Positions 10,238 through 20,540 of a stretch of DNA of 64,000 nt are shown one piece after another. Source of the stretch: Bacteroidota bacterium (lineage in GTDB: Bacteria; Bacteroidota; Bacteroidia; B-17B0; Aurantibacillaceae); contig JAUXSA010000098.1 of assembly GCA_030681615.1 (NCBI GenBank), positions 62,001 through 126,000 on the forward strand, written 5' to 3'. The notes below the pieces were generated by a model. That model did no database searches and was not told the DNA's origin. It worked only from the letters and a program-made list of their open reading frames with translations. The position numbers and the translations under genes were made by a program. How positions within the stretch are numbered: the first letter of the stretch is position 1; each line of letters starts with the position of its first letter.

Positions 10238-11347
10238 ATGAAAAAATCCTGCAGCAGATGTATAATGGATAATGTTAACGATCCTGATCTGCTTATTGAT
10301 CCAAACGGCATTTGTAACCATTGTCATAATTTTGATAAAGCCTTTTCTAAATTGCATTCCAAAGAGCGTGCAGAAGAGGAGTTTAAAAAAATTACACAAA
10401 AAATGATGGAAGAAGGGAAAGGGAAAAAATATGACTGTATGATCGGTGTTAGCGGCGGGGTTGACAGCACTTACCTGGCATATGTGGCAAAACAAGCCGG
10501 ATTGAGAGCTTTGTTAGTGCATTGTGATAATGGCTGGAATTCTGAACTTGCTGTGCAAAACATTCAAAATATTTGTAATTATACCGGTTTTGATCTCTAC
10601 ACGCTTGTATTAGATTGGGAAGAATTTAAAGATATCCAGCTTTCTTTTTTTAAGGCACATGTTGTAGATGTTGAATTGCCTTATGATTACGCATTAATTA
10701 TTTCTATATATAAGGCTGCGCTTAAATTTAATGTTAATTATGTTTTAACTGGTCACAATGTTGTTACCGAGGGTACCTACTTACCCAAAAGCTGGCGGCA
10801 CGAAAAAATGGATATTGTAAATATTAAAGATATTCATAAACGATATGGCAAACTAAAAATGAAAACCTTTCCATACTTCTCTTTTTTCAGGCAACGTTTT
10901 ATAGATAGGAAATTAAAATATGTTTCGTTGTTAAATTTTGTTGGATACAATAAGGCCGAAGTAAAAGAGCTGATCACCACAAAAATGAGTTGGCGTGATT
11001 ATGGCGGAAAACATTACGAGAACGTTTTTACCAGATTTTATCAGGGTTACATATTAAACAATAAATTTAAAATTGATAAACGCCAGTTTCACTTATCAGT
11101 TTTGGTGCAATCGGGTCAGATTAGTCGCGAACAAGCTCTTGCAGAATACGCTCTTCCGGCATATGATCAAACGCAGTTAAATGCGGATAAAGATTTTGTG
11201 ATCAAAAAATTAGGTTTCTCAGAAAAGGAATTCGCTGATTACATTGCCGCACCGGCAAAGAGTCATTATAATTACAAAAGTATAGATGCCTATTGGCAGC
11301 GCTATTTTAAATTGGTTAAACGGTTCAAATTTTTGAAATTTTGGTAA
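10238..11347 (+). CDS. N-acetyl sugar amidotransferase (WbpG/PseA-like)
   Basis: CSRCIMDNVNDPDLLIDPNGICNHC zinc-binding N-terminus, GVSGGVDSTYLA PP-loop. Confidence 0.85.
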   Translation: MKKSCSRCIMDNVNDPDLLIDPNGICNHCHNFDKAFSKLHSKERAEEEFKKITQKMMEEGKGKKYDCMIGVSGGVDSTYLAYVAKQAGLRALLVHCDNGWNSELAVQNIQNICNYTGFDLYTLVLDWEEFKDIQLSFFKAHVVDVELPYDYALIISIYKAALKFNVNYVLTGHNVVTEGTYLPKSWRHEKMDIVNIKDIHKRYGKLKMKTFPYFSFFRQRFIDRKLKYVSLLNFVGYNKAEVKELITTKMSWRDYGGKHYENVFTRFYQGYILNNKFKIDKRQFHLSVLVQSGQISREQALAEYALPAYDQTQLNADKDFVIKKLGFSEKEFADYIAAPAKSHYNYKSIDAYWQRYFKLVKRFKFLKFW

Positions 11348-13671
11348 AAGAAAAATCAAATATTTTAATTGTTTGCCACGGCTTTCCGCCCAATCCGGGG
11401 GTATCTGGCAGACGCTGGGCAAAATTTGCAAAATACCTGAAGCGAAATGATCATAACGTTTTTGTATTAGCATCAGAGAATGTGAAGTCGACTGAATCAG
11501 AATGGAATAAAGATGTTGAAAATATTAATGTAGAGTATTTGCCTTATCGTTTCCCAAAAGTTATTAGCTTAAATAGGCCTGGGTTTTTTAGCAAGATAAA
11601 GTATCGCTTTTGGTTATTTATTTTAAAAAAATTAAACAAAGGTAATTTTTATGACAGAAGTTTTTTTTGGAAAAAACAAATTTCAAAAAAGGTCTCACAT
11701 TATATAGAAACAAAAAAAATTAATACGGTAATTGTTACAGCAGGTCCATTTTTTCTTTCTTATTATGTTACGGTTTTAAAGAATAAATACCCACATGTTA
11801 AATTTATTGTTGATTTCAGAGACTTATGGACAGGCGATTCAGAGATTACCTCATTTTCTTCACTGAATGCAAAAAGAGTAGAACACGAAAAGTATTTTGA
11901 AAGAAGGACCATTATGCAATCTGATTATATTCTTACTGTTGGTGAGAAAATGAGCGATTATTTTAATAGCCTTGCTATAAATAAAGAAGTTTATACTTTG
12001 CCAAACGGGTATGATGAAGATGATTTTAAAGACCTTGAGATTAAAACTGAAAATGATCAAAACGGTTTAATAAAATTGGTTTTTGCAGGAACTTTATATA
12101 TAAATCTTGATTATATACTGATTCCTTTTTTCGAAGCTCTATATAAAATTAAGCGCGAAGATCCTGAATTGTTTAAAAGATTAAGATTTGAGTTTTATGG
12201 TACTTTTCCGGAATCATATAAAGGCTTAATAAGCTATTATAAACTAAATGAGATCATTTATTCTAATAACAGACTTCCATTAAATGAAGTATATTCAAAA
12301 ATAAAAAATGCCACTGCGTGTTTGTTATTTTTAAATGATGTTTACAATTTTGCGCTAAGTACAAAATTTTGTGAGTATATAAGTCAAAATAAAAAGATCA
12401 TCGTAGTGTCAAATAAAGGGCAAACGGCAGAATTTATTACTTCAAACCAACTTGGCTATTGGATCTCACCTCAAAATGCATATCCCGACCTGCTTAAATG
12501 CTTAAATGAACTTTTGACAGGTCCAAAGGGAATTACAAATTCAAAATTCGATGTTTCTTATTACTCTTTGAATAATCTTACGAAAAATTTAATTAAAATT
12601 ATCGATAAACAGAACTATAGCAAAGTACCATGTTATAAGAACAAAAGCATTTTAATGACCTTTGATTATGAACTATTTCTTGGTGCGCGATCGGGAACAG
12701 TAATAAATTCAATAATAATTCCAACAGATAAAATTCTTAGGCTCCTAAGAAATTTTGAACTCAGGAGCGCTATCTTTTTTGTTGATACTACATATATTAA
12801 AAGACTTGAAGAGAATCTTGATAATGCCGCAGTAAAAAAAGATTATGATCTGATAATTGCACAATTAACCGAATTAGTAAAAGATGGGCATTTTATTTTT
12901 CCTCATATCCATCCTCATTGGGTAGATGCAAGGTATGATGCAAAAATTAATCAATGGAGGATGACTGATCTTTCAAAATACAGGTTTGCGGCAATTTCTG
13001 AAACATTAAAAGCAGAATTATTCGAGTTCTCAATAAATTTTATAAAAAAAATACAGGAAATAAGTTGTGTTAGTTACGAAATTGATTCTTTCAGGGCTGG
13101 CGGTTGGTGTATCCAGCCCTTTTCGGATTTTAGGAATTTGTTTGAAAAGTATAATATAAAAAATGATTTTTCTGTTTTAAGGGGTTTCTCGATGGATGCT
13201 GAAAGGTTCTTTTATAATTTTGAAAATGTGCCCGACAGACCTATTTATTATTTTAATGGATCCATAGAAACCGCAGAAACTGCTGGCAGATATAAAGAGT
13301 ATGCAATAAGCTATATAAACACTTCAAATTTTAAAAAAATATTGTCGAGAATAATAAACAGGGCTTTCATTTATTCGGGTGTTAAATCATTGGGTGATGG
13401 TGTTTCTGTTGATAAAACTGAGGAAAGTATAATAATGGATGCCAGTTTTAATTTGTCTTTAAAGAAGAACATTAAAGAAATGGTTTCTATTGATTTTTTG
13501 AATAGGATCAAAGTTAACGATTATAAAAGATTCTTAAAATCCAATAATTACATACATTTTATTTCGCATCCTAAAATGGTTTCTGAAAACAGCTTAATGA
13601 ATTTTTCAAATTTTTTACGTGATGTGAAAAAAAAGTATGATATCGAAACGGATTATAAAAAGATGTTTTAA
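11341..13671 (+). CDS. fusion: GT4-like glycosyltransferase + polysaccharide-deacetylase-like domain
   Basis: N-terminal half FPPNPGVSGRRWAKFAKYLKR...DFRDLW; C-terminal half from about 12636: ILMTFDYELFLGARSG, FPHIHPHWVDARYD, DSFRAGGW; single uninterrupted ORF; TTG start. Confidence 0.7.
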   Translation: MVKEKSNILIVCHGFPPNPGVSGRRWAKFAKYLKRNDHNVFVLASENVKSTESEWNKDVENINVEYLPYRFPKVISLNRPGFFSKIKYRFWLFILKKLNKGNFYDRSFFWKKQISKKVSHYIETKKINTVIVTAGPFFLSYYVTVLKNKYPHVKFIVDFRDLWTGDSEITSFSSLNAKRVEHEKYFERRTIMQSDYILTVGEKMSDYFNSLAINKEVYTLPNGYDEDDFKDLEIKTENDQNGLIKLVFAGTLYINLDYILIPFFEALYKIKREDPELFKRLRFEFYGTFPESYKGLISYYKLNEIIYSNNRLPLNEVYSKIKNATACLLFLNDVYNFALSTKFCEYISQNKKIIVVSNKGQTAEFITSNQLGYWISPQNAYPDLLKCLNELLTGPKGITNSKFDVSYYSLNNLTKNLIKIIDKQNYSKVPCYKNKSILMTFDYELFLGARSGTVINSIIIPTDKILRLLRNFELRSAIFFVDTTYIKRLEENLDNAAVKKDYDLIIAQLTELVKDGHFIFPHIHPHWVDARYDAKINQWRMTDLSKYRFAAISETLKAELFEFSINFIKKIQEISCVSYEIDSFRAGGWCIQPFSDFRNLFEKYNIKNDFSVLRGFSMDAERFFYNFENVPDRPIYYFNGSIETAETAGRYKEYAISYINTSNFKKILSRIINRAFIYSGVKSLGDGVSVDKTEESIIMDASFNLSLKKNIKEMVSIDFLNRIKVNDYKRFLKSNNYIHFISHPKMVSENSLMNFSNFLRDVKKKYDIETDYKKMF

Positions 13672-14901
13672 TTGATGATCAATTTAGTACTCGTTATACA
13701 ACGGTTTAGTCCATTTGATAAAGTGGGAGCCAGAAGATGGTCTAAATTTGTTCACTATTTGCAAAATAAAGATGATCTAAAGATCCATATTATAACTCAA
13801 AACTATTTTTACCCGAAATCAAACCCATGGAATATTGAGATTAACAAAGAAAAAGTTAGCATTACTTATCTTAATACTTTATCTACCACTGTTAATAAAT
13901 ATTTTCCTTTATTTAACCGGGCACTTGTTTTTTTGCAATATAGGATCTTTAATCATACTGATGAAGGATATGCGTTCTCGAAAAAAGCTTTTGATCATTT
14001 AAAAAAAGAAAGACAAAATATTTTACCGGATGTGATCATTGCTTCCAGCCCTGCATATTCAACCTGTTATTTTGCAGCAAAGTATAAAGCTATGTTTCCA
14101 CAGGTAAAATTAATAAATGATTACCGGGATGCCTGGATCGATGGGTATTTTTCATGGAACAAAACTATTGACGACTCAAACGCCAGCTATAAAAAACAAC
14201 AGGAAATGGAGTTGTTTTCAATTAATAACTGTGATGTTGTAGTATCGGTTACGCCCGAGTTAACAGAGAAATTCAAAAATAAGATCGAGAGTAAAGGTAC
14301 CAAGACCGTTTTAGTTACAAATGGTTATGATAGAAGAGATCTTAAAACCAATCAAGTTAAGTATCCTTCACAATTCGTTAAGAGTAAAATTAATATTTGC
14401 CATTTTGGAACATTAGATTTTGGCAGGGATGACGAATTTATAAAAGTTCTTGAAACCACTTTTCCTGAAAATATAATTTTTCATTTAATTGGCACAGTAA
14501 GCGAAAAATTAAAAGTGAAATGCCAAAATAATAAAAGCGTAATTTTAACACCACAAATAAAACCAGACCTTTTAAGTTCATTCTTGTTTTTTGCCGATTT
14601 CCATTTAATAATAAACGATCTGGAGTTTTATTACGCTTATGGCTCTAAGGTATTTGACGCAATGCTTTATTCAAAACCCATAATATTTATTTCAAAAGAA
14701 AACTCATTAGTTAAAAAATATAAAAATAATTTTGGTTTTTTTTACTCAGATAATTCCACAACTTCTAACAAAACGCTTATCGAAAAAATTTTGCAGTATG
14801 AGCATATTCCGGATAAACTGTCTAATTATGCCGAGTTTGATATCGAAACATTGAGTAACGATTATTATGACCTGATAAAGAACCTGGCGAATAAAGAATG
14901 A
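13672..14901 (+). CDS. glycosyltransferase, GT4-like
   Basis: RFSPFDKVGARRWSKFVHYLQ, DYRDAW; paralogous to 2976 and 11341 products. Confidence 0.72.
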   Translation: MMINLVLVIQRFSPFDKVGARRWSKFVHYLQNKDDLKIHIITQNYFYPKSNPWNIEINKEKVSITYLNTLSTTVNKYFPLFNRALVFLQYRIFNHTDEGYAFSKKAFDHLKKERQNILPDVIIASSPAYSTCYFAAKYKAMFPQVKLINDYRDAWIDGYFSWNKTIDDSNASYKKQQEMELFSINNCDVVVSVTPELTEKFKNKIESKGTKTVLVTNGYDRRDLKTNQVKYPSQFVKSKINICHFGTLDFGRDDEFIKVLETTFPENIIFHLIGTVSEKLKVKCQNNKSVILTPQIKPDLLSSFLFFADFHLIINDLEFYYAYGSKVFDAMLYSKPIIFISKENSLVKKYKNNFGFFYSDNSTTSNKTLIEKILQYEHIPDKLSNYAEFDIETLSNDYYDLIKNLANKE

Positions 14902-15662
14902 GACAGCTGATCTTTAGAATATTTGTAAATAATTTTGTTTCAAACTTTTTTATAAGAATGTTTGGGTTAGAAAAAGCGATCTATCATAAAGCAAATCCTT
15001 ACTTATTGTTTAAAACCGTTCCGGCCAAGTCTACGCAAGAAAATGCTGGTTATTCTATCCGCCCTGAAATAAATGAAGTGCTTGAGAAATCGAAAGTGGA
15101 TCTAGAACAAGCTGTGAATGAGTTTTGTGTAAATGAAAGCAGGATATTGGATATTGGCTGTGGTCCGGGTATGTACCTTCAGTTATTTAAAGAAAGTTCT
15201 TTTGAACTTTATGCAACAGATATAAACAGGTCGATGTTGGAAGAAGCACAAAAACTAGTGCCTCGTGCTAATTTCATTCCGGGTGATTTTATGGAATTAC
15301 CTTTAAACCTCAAGTTTAATTTTATTTATTGTATTGGCGTTTTGATATACATACCAAAACAAAGTATTGAAGATTTTTTTCAAAAAGTAGCTGATAAATT
15401 GGAACCAAACGGAATTTTATACCTTAACTATCCGCATGCCATAAGCTGGCTTGATACAGTATATAACGACCTTACTTATATTCAATATTCTCCTAAAGCA
15501 ATAGAAAAATTTATTCAGCCTTGTTTTACGATCATAAAGCACGAGCATGCTTTTGATGGAAGAAAAATCGGCTCATACGATAACAAGCCTTATAGAAGTT
15601 TAAACCCTAATACAGACCGTACATACAAAAACTCTTATTTATTAATTGCTCAAAAAAAATAA
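14898..15662 (+). CDS. class I SAM-dependent methyltransferase
   Basis: ILDIGCGPGMYLQLF, YATDINRSMLEEAQ. Confidence 0.85.
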   Translation: MRQLIFRIFVNNFVSNFFIRMFGLEKAIYHKANPYLLFKTVPAKSTQENAGYSIRPEINEVLEKSKVDLEQAVNEFCVNESRILDIGCGPGMYLQLFKESSFELYATDINRSMLEEAQKLVPRANFIPGDFMELPLNLKFNFIYCIGVLIYIPKQSIEDFFQKVADKLEPNGILYLNYPHAISWLDTVYNDLTYIQYSPKAIEKFIQPCFTIIKHEHAFDGRKIGSYDNKPYRSLNPNTDRTYKNSYLLIAQKK

Positions 15663-15663
15663 T

Positions 15664-16407
15664 ATGGGATTATATTCACTCTTAACAAATAACATTATCA
15701 TTAATAATATTTTGATCGTTACCGGTTTAGACGCAAAAAAAGAACTGGCAGTTGGACAATGGAAAGCCTTTAAGTATGATGAGAATAAATCTATTCAACA
15801 AAACGCCGGATTTTCTCATTCACCTGAGGTAGAAGAATCATTAAGCAAAGTAAAAACAAAGTTGATAGAACAACTTAAACTTCACGTGCCAGTTAAAGGC
15901 AATGTGCTTGATTTTGGCTGTGGCCCGGGAATTTATATGAAAATGCTTGCAAATGATTATACTGTTTTTGGTGTAGATGTGAGTGAAGGGATGTTGCAGT
16001 CGGCCCATAAATTATTACCCGCAAACAAATTTTATTTAGGAAACTTTTTAAGCATTTCTTTCGAAGAAAAGTACCAGGCAATCTATTCAATAAGCGTATT
16101 AGAGTATATTCCTGTAAGTAAGATCGATACATTTTTTAAGAAATGTGCTGAAGTGATAAGCAATAAAGGTTTGTTGTTCATCCAATATCCCCACGCTTTA
16201 AATAGTATGGATCTTTTGTATCCTGATAGAAATTATATTAATTATTCTCCCGAATTCATAACTAAAATAGCTTCACGTTACTTTACAATTGTAGAGAATA
16301 AACAAAGTTATGATGGAAGGGAGACCTGTAAATTTGATAAAGAACCATATCCAACAGGTTCTAAATCATTTAAGAATGGTTATTTACTTATTGCTATTAA
16401 AAAATAG
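15664..16407 (+). CDS. class I SAM-dependent methyltransferase (paralog of preceding gene)
   Basis: VLDFGCGPGIYMKML, GVDVSEGMLQSAHKLLP; ATG at 15664 avoids the overlap of the ORF-track start at 15646. Confidence 0.82.
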   Translation: MGLYSLLTNNIIINNILIVTGLDAKKELAVGQWKAFKYDENKSIQQNAGFSHSPEVEESLSKVKTKLIEQLKLHVPVKGNVLDFGCGPGIYMKMLANDYTVFGVDVSEGMLQSAHKLLPANKFYLGNFLSISFEEKYQAIYSISVLEYIPVSKIDTFFKKCAEVISNKGLLFIQYPHALNSMDLLYPDRNYINYSPEFITKIASRYFTIVENKQSYDGRETCKFDKEPYPTGSKSFKNGYLLIAIKK

Positions 16408-16410
16408 AGG

Positions 16411-17415
16411 GTGAAACTTTTACCGATAAAAGAATTCTTAGCAATTTCAACAGGTAAGATCCAATTGTTTCCTTTTTGTTTCCAACCAGATTATCTAAAA
16501 GCGAACCCGGGTATTGAGATCATGCATTATGATAATATGTTTGCACCGATAAAAATTTACAAGAATAAATTTCTGAAAATAATTCAATTTCAGTTTCCGC
16601 CAATAGATCTAAATGGCGAACGATTAAAAAATGCCGAAGAAAAATTCTTCTGTGAGACTGCAATAAAATTTATAACTGAAAATAAACTGGCTCATCGTAT
16701 TGCACAACCAAAAAACTATGCATTGTTTAATGTTTTACCCGCAAAAATAGTTTCGTCTCCATTTGGCACTTACAAAATTCACCTTCAAAATAGAACCGGT
16801 GAACAGATATTAGAAAGCATGCAGGCGAGGTACCGGTCAGCTATACGGCAAACAGAAAAATTAAATGTTGAGATTAAATATGGGGCTTCAGAATTAAAAG
16901 CTTTTCAAACATTACATGCCAAAACCATGGAGCGCACAGGTGCCTATGTTGAGGAGTACGAATCACTGAAAGATGAGCTATTGGCTTTACCAAATAATGC
17001 CTTGTTAGCAACAGTTTATATTGATGGAAAAATTCAAGGCGGTGTATATTTAATTTATTCTGCATTTTCGGCTTACTATTTTCACGGCGCATCGGCCGAT
17101 ACCACCGAAGCCTCTGGCGCCATTAAATATTTACATTATAAATTAATATGTTTAATGCAGGATAAGGGTGTGAAACAGTATGATTTTGTTGGTGCGCGTT
17201 TAAGTGATATTGCCGGGACAAAATTGGAGGGCATTCAAAATTTTAAAAAACGGTTTGGTGCTGAATTAGTGAAAGGATATTTATGGAAAATAGATCTTGA
17301 TAAAACAAAATGCAAGACCTATGACAATTTACTTAAAATTAAATGTAAATTAAAAGGAACAAAATTTCCTGTAGACATTATTGATCAGGAAAAAAATAAA
17401 AAAATAGTATTGTGA
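16411..17415 (+). CDS. FemAB/GNAT-like acyltransferase
   Basis: RYRSAIRQTEKLNVEIKYG, YFHGASADTTEASGAIKYLHYKLI, YDFVGARLSDIAGTKLEGIQNFKKRFG; GTG start. Confidence 0.7.
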   Translation: MKLLPIKEFLAISTGKIQLFPFCFQPDYLKANPGIEIMHYDNMFAPIKIYKNKFLKIIQFQFPPIDLNGERLKNAEEKFFCETAIKFITENKLAHRIAQPKNYALFNVLPAKIVSSPFGTYKIHLQNRTGEQILESMQARYRSAIRQTEKLNVEIKYGASELKAFQTLHAKTMERTGAYVEEYESLKDELLALPNNALLATVYIDGKIQGGVYLIYSAFSAYYFHGASADTTEASGAIKYLHYKLICLMQDKGVKQYDFVGARLSDIAGTKLEGIQNFKKRFGAELVKGYLWKIDLDKTKCKTYDNLLKIKCKLKGTKFPVDIIDQEKNKKIVL

Positions 17416-18506
17416 AAGTATATATCCTTATTGGTACACGGCCAAATTTTATTAAAGTAACGCAATTTAAAAGATGTGCTAAAGCTTTATATCCCGGAAT
17501 GGAGATCTCTATTATTCATACAGGGCAACATTACGACGCAAAAATGGCGGATGTCTTTTTTGAGCAATTTGATCTTGTTCCCGACCATTATTTAAATATT
17601 AGCCCCGCTTCTGCTAACAAACAGATTGCTGAGATAATGATAAAACTGGAAGATCTTGTAAATATAATTGGTAAACCCGACCTATTGCTTGTTCCCGGCG
17701 ATGTTAACTCCACGATGGCAGGTGCTTTGTTTGCTAATAAAAGTGGCATTAAACTCGGACATATAGAAGCAGGTTTAAGGAGTTTTGACAGAACTATGCC
17801 AGAGGAATTTAACCGTATTGTTACTGATGAATTGACCGATCTTTTTTTTATAACTGAACCCAGCGGACTAGAACATTTAAAGAATGAAAAACGTGAAGAG
17901 TCAAAAATACATTTTGTGGGTAACACAATGATAGATACAATGGTTGCTTATGAGAAAGAAATTGAAGCATCACCCGTTCTATTAGATCTAAAAATAAATG
18001 ATGATAAATTTGTTTTAATGACGATGCATCGACCTGCAACAGTTGATAACAAAACAGAGTTTGAAAAATTAATTCAGTTGATCGATCATGTTTCCGTAAA
18101 TTATAAAGTAGTATTCGCTATACATCCACGCACCATTAAAAATGCAAAAGAATTTGGTTTGCATGATAAAATAACGAATAACAAAAATTTAATTTGTACC
18201 GAGCCTTTGGATTATTTCGCTTTCCAAAAGTTGGTGAAGAATTGCGCATTCATTCTTACCGATAGTGGTGGCATACAAGAAGAATCTACTTTCCGTCAGA
18301 AGCCTTGTTTAACGTTAAGGCCAAATACTGAGCGTCCTGTTACAGTGACTGAGGGTTCTAACACATTATTATCATTTGATATTGAAACCGTTAAAAGTTA
18401 TATAACTAAAATTGAGAATGGTTCTTACAAAAAGGGTAAGGTGCCAAAAATGTGGGACGGAAAAGCCACAGAACGTATTTTAAAAGTAATCTCAAATACT
18501 AAGTGA
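17412..18506 (+). CDS. wecB: UDP-N-acetylglucosamine 2-epimerase (non-hydrolysing)
   Basis: GTRPNFIKVTQ, HTGQHYD, GHIEAGLRSFDRTMPEEFNR, LTDSGGIQEES. Confidence 0.93.
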   Translation: MKVYILIGTRPNFIKVTQFKRCAKALYPGMEISIIHTGQHYDAKMADVFFEQFDLVPDHYLNISPASANKQIAEIMIKLEDLVNIIGKPDLLLVPGDVNSTMAGALFANKSGIKLGHIEAGLRSFDRTMPEEFNRIVTDELTDLFFITEPSGLEHLKNEKREESKIHFVGNTMIDTMVAYEKEIEASPVLLDLKINDDKFVLMTMHRPATVDNKTEFEKLIQLIDHVSVNYKVVFAIHPRTIKNAKEFGLHDKITNNKNLICTEPLDYFAFQKLVKNCAFILTDSGGIQEESTFRQKPCLTLRPNTERPVTVTEGSNTLLSFDIETVKSYITKIENGSYKKGKVPKMWDGKATERILKVISNTK

Positions 18507-19633
18507 TCTTTTATTTAACTGTAAACGAAGCACCTTCAGGTATTTTTTCTTCACAAGTAATTGATGTGGTGAAATTCCTGAACAAAAATTTTGAAACAGA
18601 GGCCAGGTTACTGGCCTTTATTTCTTTGCGGGGTTATTTTGCCAACAGGAAAAGAATTAAGAACGAATTGCCAAATGCAATTGTTCTGCCCATGTATCCA
18701 AAAATGCAGAATTGGAAAAAAAATAATTTTCTGTTGAGTTTATTTTATTCTATTTATAAACCTGAAAAAATTATTGCAAGAAGTGTTATTGCAACCAAAC
18801 TAGCTTTAGCAATACGCGATAAAAATAAAGGCATAAAAGTAATTTATGATGGAAGAGGGGCCATTGAAGCAGAGTGGAGAGAGTATAAAGTAATTACTGA
18901 TAATGAATTGCTAAATTCGATTGCTTCTTATGAAAAAGAAGTGATCTTAAATTCTGACAATAGAATTGCGGTCTCTAATGCTTTAGTAGATCATTGGAAA
19001 ACAAATTTCTCGTATAAAGAAACAAAACATGTTATCATTCCCTGCACACTTAATAATGCTTTTGAAGCAATAAAAATCTCTGACGAAGCTATTCTCAAAA
19101 AAAGGAAAGAACTTGGTTTGAAGGCGGGGGATACTGTGTTTGTGTATTCTGGTTCGGTGGCAGGTTGGCAATCGTTTAATTTATTGGCTGCATTTATTGA
19201 GTCGGTTTTGCAAAAAAGTATTTTAAATAAGATCGTGTTTTTTTCTCCTGGAGATCCTAACATTGAAAAATTACAGAAAGCATTTCCAGAACAGACTATT
19301 TGTAAGCATTTAGATTCTAATAAAGTTGCAGACTATTTAATGGTTGGCGATTATGGTTTATTAATAAGGGAAAATTCTGTTACAAACAAAGTTGCTTCAC
19401 CTGTAAAGTATGCCGAATATCTTGCCGGTGGTTTAAAAGTAATTATCTCACCAGAGCTTGGCGATTATACGCAACTGTCTTCCAAAAAAAAATGGGGTTA
19501 TTTATATACAGAGTTTAATGATGCTATAATAAAACCAGGTGTCTTAGAAAAACAAAAAATTTCAACTGAAGCCATTCAGTTCTTCTCAAAACAAAATTAT
19601 AAAGAGCAGTATTTGCAATTGATCTCAACCTAA
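18503..19633 (+). CDS. glycosyltransferase
   Basis: GT-B style FVYSGSVAGWQSFNLL, YGLLIRENSVTNKVASPVKYAEYLAGGLKVI. Confidence 0.65.
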   Translation: MIFYLTVNEAPSGIFSSQVIDVVKFLNKNFETEARLLAFISLRGYFANRKRIKNELPNAIVLPMYPKMQNWKKNNFLLSLFYSIYKPEKIIARSVIATKLALAIRDKNKGIKVIYDGRGAIEAEWREYKVITDNELLNSIASYEKEVILNSDNRIAVSNALVDHWKTNFSYKETKHVIIPCTLNNAFEAIKISDEAILKKRKELGLKAGDTVFVYSGSVAGWQSFNLLAAFIESVLQKSILNKIVFFSPGDPNIEKLQKAFPEQTICKHLDSNKVADYLMVGDYGLLIRENSVTNKVASPVKYAEYLAGGLKVIISPELGDYTQLSSKKKWGYLYTEFNDAIIKPGVLEKQKISTEAIQFFSKQNYKEQYLQLIST

Positions 19634-19652
19634 CGTTCTGTTAGGCGCTTCT
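19629..19652. terminator. hairpin between convergent genes
   Basis: CCTAAC-gttct-GTTAGG inverted repeat overlapping the stop codon at 19631. Confidence 0.45.
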
Positions 19653-20459
19653 TTATATTCCCAGATCCTTCTTACGTTTAACAGCTTTTTCTTTCATGTT
19701 AAACATCTCTATAAATAAAGCAAAGGCTAAAGCTATATAAGCGTAATTTTTATTCAGTTCTATATGATCTTCTTTTGGAACAGAAAAATTATAACAGTCT
19801 ATAAGTCCTTCAGCAAGTAGTATCCCACCGATTATCAATAAAAAAACAAGGGCAATCATTTTAATACCTTGATTCTTATTAATGAACTGTGCAACATAAC
19901 CACTAAACAGGATCATTAACAGCATACTTATTACTACAGCGCTTATCATAATAAGTACAATGCCACTAACACCAACAGCCGCAAGTATACTATCAAAACT
20001 AAATACAAAATCAATAATTACAATTTGCAGTATAATAGCATTAAAGGATGTTTTTTTTGCTTTACCAATATGTTCTATCTCGTCCTCGTCGGTATAAATC
20101 TTCTCCATAATTTCCTGCCAGGTTTTTATAAGTAGAAATATACCTCCGCCAATTAAGATCAAACTTTTGCCACTTACGCCATAATCACCAACATAAAAAA
20201 GCGCTGCTTTTAAACCGGCTATCCAACCAATGAATAATAATAATACCGAGCGCACTACCAGTGCCAGAGTAAGCCCTATAGTACGGGCTTTTTTTTGTTG
20301 CGTTACCGGCAGTTTGTTTACTGCTATTGAAATAAAGATAATATTATCAATACCCAGTATTATTTCTAAAATCGAAAGGGTAATTAAACCAATAAGACCT
20401 TGTATTGAAAATAAGGCGGCAAAATCCGCAGACCAATCGTGCATTTTTTTAAATTTCAC
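19653..20459 (-). CDS. TerC-family integral membrane protein
   Basis: LEIILGIDNIIFISIAVNKLP, IDFVFSFDSILAAVG. Confidence 0.92.
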   Translation of the reverse strand: MKFKKMHDWSADFAALFSIQGLIGLITLSILEIILGIDNIIFISIAVNKLPVTQQKKARTIGLTLALVVRSVLLLFIGWIAGLKAALFYVGDYGVSGKSLILIGGGIFLLIKTWQEIMEKIYTDEDEIEHIGKAKKTSFNAIILQIVIIDFVFSFDSILAAVGVSGIVLIMISAVVISMLLMILFSGYVAQFINKNQGIKMIALVFLLIIGGILLAEGLIDCYNFSVPKEDHIELNKNYAYIALAFALFIEMFNMKEKAVKRKKDLGI

Positions 20460-20540
20460 ACAAAGATATTTAATTTTTGCCTAACTACTCATTAAATTTT
20501 AGTATTGATAGTCAATTAGTTAGATAATTTTAACAAAATA

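Noticed and set aside
17588-17926. 112-aa antisense ORF in wecB
   Set aside because: Antisense to a strongly conserved epimerase gene; shadow ORF
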